Assembly: GCF_018502385.1 (NCBI RefSeq)
Contig: NZ_CP075523.1
Location: forward strand, 248,001 to 312,000
Direction: 5' to 3'
Length of the DNA: 64,000 bases
DNA from: Synechococcus sp. LA31
GTDB lineage: Bacteria > Cyanobacteriota > Cyanobacteriia > PCC-6307 > Cyanobiaceae
The notes beneath the pieces are model-generated. The model was not told where the DNA came from. It worked only from the letters and a program-made list of their open reading frames with translations, and made no database searches. The translations under genes were made by a program, and so were the position numbers. Of the stretch, positions 47,554 through 55,591 are shown one piece after another; position 1 is the first letter of the stretch, and every line of letters begins with the position of its first letter.

Positions 47554-47859
47554 ATGGCGCGTTTTCCCTTCTCTTCATCCCCCTCGGGCACGTGCCGCTC
47601 AGGCGGCGCAGCCCGGGCTGCAGACGACCCCGAGGCCTGGCCCTACCTGGATCAGGGCGTCCTCCGCTCCAGTCGCAGCCGCAAGGTCTGCATGACCTGC
47701 CACTGGTTTCGCCACCACGCCGGTGCGGAGTGCATTCCGCTGCTCACCTGCCGGCTGCACCACGGCCTGATTGCCCAGGGTGAGCACCTGATCAACCGCT
47801 GCCAGGGTTGGACCGACGACATGGCCCGCCAGCGGGGCTGGGCACCAGAAGCTGGTTGA
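47554..47859 (+). CDS. Cysteine/histidine-rich small protein of the SOS-box module (gene 1)
   Basis: 101 residues. The core SRSRKVCMTCHWFRHHAGAECIPLLTCRLHHGLIAQGEHLINRCQGW has CxxC, two HH pairs and three more cysteines, suggesting one or two zinc sites. It may bind nucleic acid or act as a small adaptor; I do not recognise the family. A decayed homologue is at 44900-45075. Gene 2 starts 3 bp after its stop. A LexA-like box lies just upstream. Confidence 0.55.
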   Translation: MARFPFSSSPSGTCRSGGAARAADDPEAWPYLDQGVLRSSRSRKVCMTCHWFRHHAGAECIPLLTCRLHHGLIAQGEHLINRCQGWTDDMARQRGWAPEAG

Positions 47860-47862
47860 GGC

Positions 47863-48159
47863 GTGTTCGTTCATAAGACGGGCCAGCAGATTCCATCGTC
47901 TCCGGCTGAGGGCTGGCTGAGCGATGGCCGACAGGTGCTGCATTTCCGGCCCGTGATCTGGGAGCGCTCGCACCAGGAGCTGGAAGTCACCAGTGGTGAG
48001 TGGCTGGCGGGACAGGCGGCACCACTGCTCAAACGGCGAAAGCGGCTCGAGCGCCACAAGGCCCTGGCGCTCTGGCGGCAGAAGCGGCAGGAGGGCTGGA
48101 TGCCGTGCGAACCGCAGTGGCAGCCGCCGCAGCCGCTGCAATGGCCGCATTGGCGCTGA
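47863..48159 (+). CDS. Basic small protein of the SOS-box module (gene 2)
   Basis: 98 residues from GTG 47863: MFVHKTGQQIPSSPAEGWLSDGRQVLHFRPVIWERSHQELEVTSGEWLAGQAAPLLKRRKRLERHKALALWRQKRQEGWMPCEPQWQPPQ. It is strongly basic in the second half (KRRKRLERHK), consistent with nucleic-acid binding, and rich in Trp and Gln. Co-transcribed with gene 1, and RNA element C begins just past its stop. Decayed copy at 44600-44895. Confidence 0.55.
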   Translation: MFVHKTGQQIPSSPAEGWLSDGRQVLHFRPVIWERSHQELEVTSGEWLAGQAAPLLKRRKRLERHKALALWRQKRQEGWMPCEPQWQPPQPLQWPHWR

Positions 48160-48164
48160 CTGCA

Positions 48165-48559
48165 GCACAAACCATCCACCCTGCTCCCGCTCAGCGCCAG
48201 AGGCAATGCGTCTAAATCCCGATTGCCCAGCGCCATGGGCGGCGCGATTCTGTGTCCATCAACCAAGGAGGCGCCCGCATGGACGACACGCCACCCCGCT
48301 ACCAGCCATAAGCACGCTGACTGCAGGCTCCTGCTCCAACAGTCTTCACCCAACCGTGGGCAGGTCGTCAGTTCGGACACTGGATGAGGGACGTCTGAAC
48401 CGTCGACACTCCGTCTGCACCGCCATAGGTGCCCCAGGAGAACCAAGAGCCCACACCTGGAACGTTCGGCCCCAGGCGCCAACGCCAGCAGCTTCGACCA
48501 ACGACAGCCATTGGACTATTGATTGACTCATGACCCCTGGGCTGCGCCTGGGGGTTTTT
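48165..48559 (+). ncRNA. Repeated structured RNA element, copy C
   Basis: Follows gene 2 directly. Blocks: GGCAATGCG...CCGATTGCC hairpin, AAGGAGG, truncated micro-ORF, GCAG-GCTC-CTGC, CTGCTCCAACAGTCTTCACC, CCCA-ACCG-TGGG, a variable part, GCACC-N6-GGTGC, CCTGG...CCAGG, GGCG-CCAA-CGCC, and terminator CCCCTGGGC-TGC-GCCTGGGGG then TTTTT. Stem changes versus D (T/G exchanges) keep pairing. Could be the 3' UTR of the gene 1-2 mRNA or a separate RNA. Confidence 0.7.
48279..48311 (+). CDS. Micro-ORF of repeat element C, 10 aa (shortened)
   Basis: MDDTPPRYQP then TAA. Compared with B and D the codon GAA has become TAA, cutting the last three residues. AAGGAGG precedes it. Confidence 0.35.
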   Translation: MDDTPPRYQP

Positions 48560-48832
48560 GATTGAGCAGAGCTAAGTGTTTGTGGATCAGCCCTATTGCT
48601 CGCCAGGTTCAACACGTGGCGATGCCTCGTCACCGGAATAACAGCAGTTCGTCGACCAGGCTCATCACACCCATGGGCCGCAGCCCGGGGTGATGCAGTG
48701 CTGGTATCTGAACACAGGCGTCAATTCTGGCCGCTCTGACCTGCCCACAAGACCGAGCGATAAACCCGGATCAATCTCTCGCCGTTGATCTCCTGGAAGA
48801 GCAACAAGAGCCATGCAAGCATGCCGCCAGAA

Positions 48833-49762
48833 TCAGAACGCCGGTGGACCCTGATAGTCACTGAGACTGGCGAGCTGCTCCAGAGGTTTGACGCCGGAGT
48901 CGATCACACCATTGATCTCCCAGCTCGGATAGCCCTCAATCCCTTTCTCCTTGCACAGAGCAGCCTGGTTGTTTCGGCCATCTGGTGCACATTCAATGAT
49001 TGTTAGTTCAGTGACCGCTGCCTGGCCAAAAAGCTCTTTCTGGTCGTGGCAATGGGGGCACCAATAAGCCGTATACAGCTTGGCGCCGATCCCGGTGAGG
49101 TGCTTCGCCAACGCCACCTTGGCGGGCGTGCTCTCATTCCGGACCGGCGGCGGGACACCGGGGCCACCCTCGACAACAGGTTGATCAGCCAGCGAGGCCC
49201 AGCCCAGACCGATCAGAAACACCAGAACACCGGTGATCGCCACCCGAAAGATCAATGTCCCGCGGTCTTCTCCACGGTTGAGCACCACGCTGAGCAGGAA
49301 CAACGCGCCACAGAGTGCGGCGGACAGCACACAGAACGCACAGATCGCCTTGATGGTGAACAGCATCAAACCCACGAGCACCAGGCTGAAACCAGCCATG
49401 GCCGTGCACAGAAGCAGCAGAAGCTGTTGACTCCATTCATTCAGGTTCCGGCCACCTTGATGCCCGTGCACCAGCGGGGCGAGTGCCAGAACCAGTGCCA
49501 ATCCGTAGGCCAGTGCTCCGTAGAGGGAGAGGGGCTGGCCGAACAGCGTGCCCCAGGCACTGCCGAGCACCTTGTCGCAGCCATCGCTGCCGCCAGGGCA
49601 GGTGAGGCTGCCGATCAGACCCCAGCGTTTGAGGGTGATCGAGGCGGTGTCGAGCAGGCCGATCGTGGCCAAAACACCCATCGCCACCCGCAGCCAGGGG
49701 CCACGCGTTGGGGAGCTGGGCTGCTTCTGCCGCAGCCTCTCACTGAGCAAAGAACTGGTCAC
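48833..49762 (-). CDS. Vitamin K epoxide reductase fused to a thioredoxin-like domain
   Basis: 309 residues. The VKOR domain (five helices) has the loop cysteines Cys55 and Cys62 and the active CxxC (CAFC, 141-144). After a linker, a periplasmic thioredoxin-like domain carries CPHC at 235-238. Such fusions catalyse disulfide formation at the outer face of the membrane, using quinone as acceptor. GTG 49762 is preferred because a MerR-type operator and promoter (49787-49817) overlap the longer frame starting at TTG 49801. Its location in a metal operon suggests disulfide formation in exported metal proteins. Confidence 0.85.
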   Translation of the reverse strand: MTSSLLSERLRQKQPSSPTRGPWLRVAMGVLATIGLLDTASITLKRWGLIGSLTCPGGSDGCDKVLGSAWGTLFGQPLSLYGALAYGLALVLALAPLVHGHQGGRNLNEWSQQLLLLLCTAMAGFSLVLVGLMLFTIKAICAFCVLSAALCGALFLLSVVLNRGEDRGTLIFRVAITGVLVFLIGLGWASLADQPVVEGGPGVPPPVRNESTPAKVALAKHLTGIGAKLYTAYWCPHCHDQKELFGQAAVTELTIIECAPDGRNNQAALCKEKGIEGYPSWEINGVIDSGVKPLEQLASLSDYQGPPAF

Positions 49763-49786
49763 GACAGCGTTGGGTGTGGCTGCCTC

Positions 49787-49817
49787 AGCAAAAACCCTCA
49801 AGCAGCTAGAGGGTCAA
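49787..49817 (-). promoter_or_regulatory. MerR-type operator/promoter for the VKOR gene
   Basis: Minus strand TTGACC, then a 19-bp spacer with dyad ACCCTC-N9-GAGGGT, then TTTGCT. The 19-bp spacer and the 6-9-6 dyad fit the MerR/CadR type. It ends 24 bp before GTG 49762. Confidence 0.55.
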
Positions 49818-49864
49818 GATGCTCTGCCCTGGGGCGAACCAACGGGCGCCTCCGGCGGTTTCGC

Positions 49865-49895
49865 TTGACCCTGCAGCAACTCCAGGGTTGATGCT
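49865..49895 (+). promoter_or_regulatory. MerR-type operator/promoter for the P1B ATPase gene
   Basis: TTGACC, 19-bp spacer with perfect dyad ACCCTG-N9-CAGGGT, then GATGCT as a weak -10. The same 6-9-6 form as the VKOR operator 78 bp away. It lies before ATG 49921 and rules out ATG 49891 as the likely start. Confidence 0.6.
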
Positions 49896-49920
49896 GCAAC
49901 TGAACGCCTCCTGCAGCCCG

Positions 49921-52140
49921 ATGGTTCACGACCGCGACCACGGTCACCACGACTGCTGCGGCACTGACCATCGGGCTGCGCAACCAGCTGATGGCTGCAT
50001 CAGCTCCGCCTCGGCGACTTGTCCGCCACGGGCAGGCGCCGGAGAGGTGCTCTGGCGCATCAACGCCATGGACTGCGCCGCAGAAGAGAACGAAATCCGC
50101 CAGGCGTTGGCGGGTGTGACCGGCATCGCTGATCTGCGCTTCCAGCTGGCTTCCCGCACGCTGGCGATCCGGGCCAAGCCGGCCGCTCTGAGCACGGCCG
50201 AAACGATCCTGCGTCGGCTCGGGTATCCGCCGCAGGTGCTGGAGTCAGGAAGCCCCGCTGCTCCGGTGACCGGCTCAGTGCCCTGGACACGCCTGATCGC
50301 CGCACTGATGCTGGCGGCGGCGGCTGAGGGGATCCATGCGCTGTTGCCTCAGTCCTGGCTGCACGAGGCTCTGGAGATCGCCCTGGCACTGGGAGCCATT
50401 CCCCTGGCTGGGCTGCCGGTGTACACCAAGGGCCTGGCGGCCCTGCGCCTGGGGCGGCTCAACATCAACGCCCTGATGACGGTGGCTGTCACGGGGGCCT
50501 TCCTGATCGGCCACTGGCCTGAGGCCGCCATGGTGATGGCGCTGTATGCCATCGCCGAGGCCCTGGAGGCCCAGGCCGCTGATCGGGCCAGAGCGGCGAT
50601 CAGCCGGCTGATGGAGCTGGCACCGGAGCAGGCGCGGATCAAGCAGGACTCAGGCGAATGGGCCTTGGTTGGCGTTGCCGCGGTGGTCATCAACCAGCTG
50701 GTGCGGGTGGAGCCAGGCGAGCGCATTCCTCTCGATGGCGTTGTGGCCACTGGAAACAGCGCCGTCAATCAGGCGCCGGTCACCGGCGAGAGCCTGCCGG
50801 TTGAAAAGGGAGCGGGTGATCAGGTCTTTGCGGGCACGGTCAACACCCACGGCAGCCTTGTGATCACGGTCACCGCGCCTGCTTCAAAGAGCACCCTGGC
50901 GCGCATCATCCATGCGGTGGAGGAAGCCCAGGCATCGCGGGCCCCGATCCAGCGCTTTGTGGATCGCTTCGCAGCGCGCTACACCCCGGCGGTGTTTGTG
51001 CTGGCGCTCGCGCTGGCGTTGCTCTCCCCGCCACTGCTCGGTCTCACACCGATCGATGCGGTGTATCGCGCATTGGTGCTGCTGGTGATCGCCTGCCCCT
51101 GCGCCCTGGTGATCGCCACGCCGGTCACCCTGGTGAGCGGGCTGACCGCCGCTGCTCGTCGCGGGATTGTGATCAAGGGCGGGCTCTATCTGGAGCAGGC
51201 GCGTCAGCTGCGCACACTGGCCTTCGACAAGACAGGCACGCTCACCACCGGCCGGCCAACGCTGGAGGCTTTTCAGGTGATCGATGGACGCGTGCCGATC
51301 ACGCTGCAACAGCAATGGGCGGCGTCGTTGGCTTCGCGCTCTGACCACCCGATCAGCCGCGCCATTGCAGCCGCCCTCAATGACGAGCGGCTGGCGGTGG
51401 AGGCGCTGAAGGCCTTGGGAGGACGGGGCGTCAGCGGAGAGATTGATGGCCAGACACTGCGTCTCGCCAACCACCGCTGGGTCCACGAACTGGGGCTCTG
51501 CACCCCGGATCTGGAACAGGCGATGTCGGCCCATGAACAGCGGGGCCGCAGCGTCAGCCTGTTGACGGATGCCCATGGCGTTCTGGCTCTGATCGCTGTG
51601 GCGGATCAACCCAGGGCCACGGCAGCAGCCGCCATCACTGGCCTCAGACAGCTGGGGCTGACCCCGGTGATGCTCAGCGGCGACAACGCGCGCACCGCCG
51701 GCGTGATTGCTGATCGGCTGGGGATCGAGCAGGTTCGCAGTGAGCTGTTGCCTGAGCAGAAGCTGGCAGCAATCGCGCAACTGCAGGCGCAGGCACCCAC
51801 CGGCATGGTGGGCGACGGCATCAACGACGCCCCCGCCCTGGCCGGTGCCGCGATCGGAGTGGCGATGGGCGCCGCCGGCAGTGATACCGCCATGGAGGCC
51901 GCCGATGTGGTGGTGATGGACGACGATCCGCAGCGCCTCGTGGAGCTGATCCGGCTGTCGCGCTGCACCTGGGCCGTGCTCTGGCAGAACATCGCCCTGG
52001 CACTGGGAATCAAGGGCGCCTTCCTGGTGCTCACCCTGCTGGGAACCGCCACCATGTGGCAGGCCGTGTTCGCCGACATGGGCACCAGCTTGCTCGTCAT
52101 CGCCAATGGCCTGAGGCTGCGGCGTCAGCAATGGGCCTGA
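49921..52140 (+). CDS. Heavy-metal P1B ATPase (Zn/Cd/Pb type)
   Basis: 739 residues. A His/Cys-rich N-terminus (DHGHHDCCGTDH) precedes an HMA domain with MDCAAEE (50-56), the variant seen in ZntA/CadA-type pumps. Six or more membrane helices; CPC at 392-394 (IACPCALVIATP), DKTGT at 436-440, GDGIND at 631-636 and TGES in the actuator domain are all intact. It exports divalent soft metals from the cytosol. ATG 49921 is chosen from the MerR-type promoter. The neighbouring CadR-like regulator supports Cd, Pb or Zn as substrate. Confidence 0.9.
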   Translation: MVHDRDHGHHDCCGTDHRAAQPADGCISSASATCPPRAGAGEVLWRINAMDCAAEENEIRQALAGVTGIADLRFQLASRTLAIRAKPAALSTAETILRRLGYPPQVLESGSPAAPVTGSVPWTRLIAALMLAAAAEGIHALLPQSWLHEALEIALALGAIPLAGLPVYTKGLAALRLGRLNINALMTVAVTGAFLIGHWPEAAMVMALYAIAEALEAQAADRARAAISRLMELAPEQARIKQDSGEWALVGVAAVVINQLVRVEPGERIPLDGVVATGNSAVNQAPVTGESLPVEKGAGDQVFAGTVNTHGSLVITVTAPASKSTLARIIHAVEEAQASRAPIQRFVDRFAARYTPAVFVLALALALLSPPLLGLTPIDAVYRALVLLVIACPCALVIATPVTLVSGLTAAARRGIVIKGGLYLEQARQLRTLAFDKTGTLTTGRPTLEAFQVIDGRVPITLQQQWAASLASRSDHPISRAIAAALNDERLAVEALKALGGRGVSGEIDGQTLRLANHRWVHELGLCTPDLEQAMSAHEQRGRSVSLLTDAHGVLALIAVADQPRATAAAAITGLRQLGLTPVMLSGDNARTAGVIADRLGIEQVRSELLPEQKLAAIAQLQAQAPTGMVGDGINDAPALAGAAIGVAMGAAGSDTAMEAADVVVMDDDPQRLVELIRLSRCTWAVLWQNIALALGIKGAFLVLTLLGTATMWQAVFADMGTSLLVIANGLRLRRQQWA

Positions 52141-52211
52141 GTGAGCTGTTCAAGTGAGGGGGGTGCCTGCACCGCAGTCAGGTAAGGCCAGGGTGGAGTC
52201 GGGCTGACAGC

Positions 52212-52619
52212 TCAATGATCAGGTTGAGCTGCCTGCTCCAGACTCTGGAGAATGCCGCAGTCAGCGGCGGTAGCCGGGGCCGTGCAGCAGGAGCGCAACT
52301 GTTGCAGTTCTGCCTGCAGGTCCTGCAACTCGCGCAGGCGGTGGTCCACCTGCAGGAGCTTCTCGTCCAGCAGCCGGTTCACGGCAAGGCAGCTCTGGTT
52401 GGGATGGCTCCGAAGTGACAAGAGACGTCGGATCTCGTCGATGCCGATGTCGAGGCTGCGGCAGTGGCGGATGAAGCGCACCTGCTCCAGGTGATCCTCG
52501 GTGTAGAGGCGGTAATTGGCGCGACTGCGCCGGGGCGGGGTGAGCAGCTGTTCCTGTTCGTAAAAGCGCAGGGTTTCAACAGCAACGCCGGTCGCACTGG
52601 CGAGCTCGCCGATTCGCAT
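52212..52619 (-). CDS. MerR-family metal-responsive regulator (CadR/PbrR-like)
   Basis: 135 residues. The N-terminal MerR winged helix (MRIGELASATGVAVETLRFYEQEQLLTPPRRSRANYRLYTEDHLEQVRFIRHCRSLDIGIDEIRRLL) is followed by the dimer helix and a metal site: Cys in NQSCLAV and the C-terminal SCCTAPATAADCGIL, which is the CadR/PbrR pattern for Cd/Pb. It probably binds the 6-9-6 dyads at 49787 and 49865. ATG 52619 is the family start. Confidence 0.85.
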   Translation of the reverse strand: MRIGELASATGVAVETLRFYEQEQLLTPPRRSRANYRLYTEDHLEQVRFIRHCRSLDIGIDEIRRLLSLRSHPNQSCLAVNRLLDEKLLQVDHRLRELQDLQAELQQLRSCCTAPATAADCGILQSLEQAAQPDH

Positions 52620-52759
52620 CACCGCATCCACCGATGGCTGATCAGGCTAGAAGCAGTGGGTGGTACGTGATCGGGTTCACCAGGGCTGCCACGCGCGTGG
52701 CACGGATGCGCTGCGGCTCCTGGCAGAGGTCCGTTCAGTTCAGAGTGGACCCGATGCGT

Positions 52760-53182
52760 CGGCAAACAATCCACATTGATCCCGCTCAGCGCCAGAGGCA
52801 ATGCGTCTAAATCCCGATTGCCCAGCGCCATGGGCGGCGCGATTCTGTGTCCATCAACCAAGGAGGCGCCCGCATGGACGACACGCCACCCCGCTACCAG
52901 CCAGAAGCACGCTGACTGCAGGCCCCTGCTCCAACAGTCTTCACCCAACCGTGGGCGGGTCGTTCAGCCGGGCATGAGGAGGAATGGTATCAACAGCCGC
53001 CTCAACCTGTGCGCCTGACTGATCGACACTCCGTTTGCACCGCCATAGGTGCCCCAGGAGATCAAACAGCCCGCACCTGGAACGTTCGGCCCCAGGCGCC
53101 AACGCCAGCAGCTTCGATCCAGACCAAACGCTTCATTTGACGTGAATAGCCAATGACCCTCGGGCTTTGCTCGGGGGTTTTT
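52760..53182 (+). ncRNA. Repeated structured RNA element, copy D
   Basis: About 90% identical to copy C in the first 180 nt and in the segment from CGACACTCC to GCAGCTTCGA. The middle differs and is longer (about 52965-53020). Terminator CCCTCGGGC-TTT-GCTCGGGGG then TTTTT pairs fully over nine positions with different bases from C. It lies downstream of no obvious gene on its strand; the MerR gene is divergent. This makes an independent RNA more likely than a UTR here. Confidence 0.7.
52874..52915 (+). CDS. Micro-ORF of repeat element D, 13 aa
   Basis: ATG 52874 to TGA reads MDDTPPRYQPEAR, identical to copy B. AAGGAGG is at 52860-52866, seven bases upstream. Confidence 0.45.
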   Translation: MDDTPPRYQPEAR

Positions 53183-53310
53183 GATTGACCCTGGCCTGAT
53201 CTCTCAAGACCTTCCCGCATCACCATTCAGTGATTCAGGCAGGCTTGGTTTCATATCAACCGATCATACAGTCGTCGCCAATCACCACTTCAGGAACCAG
53301 AGGAGCGTGT

Positions 53311-54402
53311 TCACTGGTGTCTGTGACGGTGGTGCGCGTCGCTCACATGGGGATGCTTGTGCTCAAGCTCCTCGTGCTCATGTTCATGGGCATGCCAATA
53401 GGGCCGATCGCCTGGATAAGCCAGTTGAGCGTCGGAAGGATGGGCGTGGTTGTGATGGGGATCTGGGTCGCTCGGGTCATGGCGGTGGCGATGGTGATGG
53501 CGCTGCGCCGCGTGGTGATGCCTGTGGCTGTGCTCGTCCCTGAGCAGTAGAACCACACCGGCGACCATCAGTCCTGCAGCCATCGCCAATGGCAGGGTGA
53601 GTGCATCACGCAACACCACCACAGAGAAGAGCGCTCCAACGAAGGGTGCCGTGGCAAAGATCACGGCTTCACGGGCAGCACCAAGGGCACGCAGTGCCAA
53701 CAGATCCAGCCAGATCGAGAGGCCATAGCCCAGCGCTCCAATCAGCAGCACCAGAGCCATCTGGGCAGGCGATGGAAAGCGCTCCTCCAGAGCCCACGCA
53801 AGCGCAAGCATCGGCAGGGCGGCTCCGATCGCTTTGAAGCTGGCGATCTGCAATGGGTCCCGGAGCGACAGCCGCTGGCTGATGTTGTTGTCGATGCCCC
53901 AGGCCAGGGTGGCCAGAGCGATCAACGCCGTGCCTGGCCAGGTGCTTCCTGCCAGCGATCCGCCTGAGAGCAGGGCGGCGCCGGCGAGGGTGAGCGCAGC
54001 GGCAAGCAGGCCACGCCGACCCAGATGTTCCTTGCCGATCACTACGGCAATCAACAAGGTGAACACCGTTTCCAGATTGAGCAGGAGTGAACTGGAGGCG
54101 GCGGGCAACAGAGCCAGGCCATGCACCAGGGCCAGAGGGCCGATCACTCCGCCGAGCAGCGTCAACGCCACCAGAGCCTTCCAGTCGCTCGGTTGCACCG
54201 GGGCTTCCTGCGTCGCCGCTGGCTGCACCAAGCGCAGCGGCCAAAGCACCAGGGCCGCACCGCCATAGAGCAGCCCAGCCAGGCTGAGGGCCGAGCCTGC
54301 GTGCGTGAGCGTGCTGATCACAGGAGCACTGCAACCGAACAGCACGGCAGCGATCAGTCCGGCCCACTGGCCTCGCGCCTGCGGATCAGCGTGCAGGCGC
54401 AT
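53311..54402 (-). CDS. EamA-family transporter with a long His-rich tail
   Basis: 363 residues. Residues 1-290 have ten helices in two EamA repeats (GLIAAVLFGCSAPVISTL ... LIALATLAWGIDNNISQRLSL ... AAREAVIFATAPFVGALFSVVVLRDALTLPLAMAAGLMVAGVVLLL). The last 70 residues are histidine-rich, with many HH and HxH units (HHHAAQRHHHRHRH, HEHEHEELEHKHPH), and should bind Zn, Ni, Co or Cu at the cytosolic side. Start ATG 54402 overlaps the adaptor gene by 17 bp, so it is part of the RND operon. Confidence 0.85.
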   Translation of the reverse strand: MRLHADPQARGQWAGLIAAVLFGCSAPVISTLTHAGSALSLAGLLYGGAALVLWPLRLVQPAATQEAPVQPSDWKALVALTLLGGVIGPLALVHGLALLPAASSSLLLNLETVFTLLIAVVIGKEHLGRRGLLAAALTLAGAALLSGGSLAGSTWPGTALIALATLAWGIDNNISQRLSLRDPLQIASFKAIGAALPMLALAWALEERFPSPAQMALVLLIGALGYGLSIWLDLLALRALGAAREAVIFATAPFVGALFSVVVLRDALTLPLAMAAGLMVAGVVLLLRDEHSHRHHHAAQRHHHRHRHDPSDPDPHHNHAHPSDAQLAYPGDRPYWHAHEHEHEELEHKHPHVSDAHHRHRHQ

Positions 54403-55585
54403 CTCCCTGGAGCAACACAGCCGTGTTGCCACTGAGGATCTGCTCACCGCCCTGTAACCCCTGCACAATCTCCAATTGATCCGATCGGGCTGGCCCGAGT
54501 ACCACCCGCACCGGCTCGGCGGAGCCGCGCTGATAGCGGTAGACCACCGGCTCACCGTTCAGCAGTTGCACCGCTTGACGGGGCACGGTGAACTGCTGCT
54601 CGCTCGACGGCACCAGGGCAAAGGCCGTCACCGCTGTTCCGGTGGGGGGTAAAGCCCCTGCCACGGGCGTGGCGCGCACGATCATCACGCGGTTGGCGCT
54701 GGCGGAATCCGGCGCCACGGCCACCACCCGGGCGCGCATTTCCTGGCTCCCTGCTTTCACGCGCAGCACCTGATCGCTCTTCAGGTTGGCGGCCAACAGA
54801 GGCGACACCATGAAGCGCAGTTCACGGCCCGAGGTATCGGTGATCTCCGCCAGATCACTACCGGCCGGCAACACCGATCCTGGGGTAGCATCCAGAGCGG
54901 CCACCGTGCCGGTGATCGGGCTGCGGATCTGAAGCACACCAGCGCTGGTGGGAGAACCGATGGCCCTGACCTTCGCCTGAGCTGAGCGGGCATCAGTGCG
55001 CGCCTTCACGCTGGCGATCCGCCGTGTTTCGAGCTCATGCCAGGCCAGGGCACCCTGGCGTGCCATCGGCAGGGCCCGCTGATACTGCTGCTCCAGCGAT
55101 TGCGCTGTGGCGGCGGAGCCGTCGGCTTCTGCGCGGATGGCTGCCGCCTCCGGGCTACGCACCTCGGCCAGTACCGATCCGGCCTGCACCCTTTGTCCCG
55201 GGGCCACGAGCAAACGCATCACCTGGCCCGCCACCGGCATCCCCACCAGCGCGCGGGCACCCACATGGGCCTCCACGAATCCGGTGATCGGCCGCTCGAT
55301 GGTGGTGCTCAGTTCAGGCCGGATCAGCGTCAAGCCCGCCTGGCGGAGTTGCTGCTCCGTGAGGGGAATGGTTCGGTTTTCACCTGAAATCTGAGCCGAA
55401 TCGGCTTGCGGCGTTGTGCTGTTCGGTGATCGGCTGTGGCGGCCCAGGCCGAAAGCGAGGAGCAATGCCACCACGAAAACGAAGGGCAAGGCCACAGCAC
55501 GGTTGGCGATCCACCAGGCCTTCTGCGGGCTGGCATCCAGCTTCCCGGTGAACCGGGTGAGCGTTCTTGCGAGGGTGTTGGTCAT
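54386..55585 (-). CDS. RND efflux periplasmic adaptor subunit (CzcB/CusB-like)
   Basis: 399 residues. One N-terminal helix (AVALPFVFVVALLLAFGLG, about 30-48), then the barrel-sandwich pair (GARALVGMPVAGQVMRLLVAPGQRVQAGSVLAEVRS and VLQIRSPITGTVAALDATPGSVLPAGSDLAEITD) around a helical hairpin, beta-barrel, and membrane-proximal domain (IVQGLQGGEQILSGNTAVLLQ). It links the inner-membrane RND pump to an outer-membrane channel. Starts 6 bp past the RND stop. Confidence 0.9.
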   Translation of the reverse strand: MTNTLARTLTRFTGKLDASPQKAWWIANRAVALPFVFVVALLLAFGLGRHSRSPNSTTPQADSAQISGENRTIPLTEQQLRQAGLTLIRPELSTTIERPITGFVEAHVGARALVGMPVAGQVMRLLVAPGQRVQAGSVLAEVRSPEAAAIRAEADGSAATAQSLEQQYQRALPMARQGALAWHELETRRIASVKARTDARSAQAKVRAIGSPTSAGVLQIRSPITGTVAALDATPGSVLPAGSDLAEITDTSGRELRFMVSPLLAANLKSDQVLRVKAGSQEMRARVVAVAPDSASANRVMIVRATPVAGALPPTGTAVTAFALVPSSEQQFTVPRQAVQLLNGEPVVYRYQRGSAEPVRVVLGPARSDQLEIVQGLQGGEQILSGNTAVLLQGDAPAR

Positions 55586-55591
55586 GGGGGA

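Larger units (their letters stand above)
46968..48559. repeat. Module gene 0 - gene 1 - gene 2 - RNA element, intact copy
   Basis: The order gene 0 (-), LexA-like box, gene 1 (+), gene 2 (+), RNA element C (+) recurs in inverted, decayed form at 44057-45206: element B (-), gene 2 remnant (-), gene 1 remnant (-), gene 0 remnant (+). The integrase and tRNA fragment lie between them. Confidence 0.65.

Noticed and set aside
47871-48482. 203-aa reverse ORF over RNA element C (and similar reverse ORFs over A, B and D)
   Set aside because: The frames differ between copies and are interrupted in others, while terminator, SD and hairpins all point to the opposite strand.
52965-53020. Second micro-ORF (MVSTAASTCAPD) after GAGGAGG in element D
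   Set aside because: Lies in the variable segment and has no counterpart in copies A, B and C beyond 3-4 codons.
27987-53182. RNA elements as tmRNA, 6S RNA or RNase P RNA
   Set aside because: No alanine-tRNA-like acceptor, no tag peptide of the cyanobacterial type, no rnpB consensus blocks, and four copies in 25 kb do not fit single-copy housekeeping RNAs.
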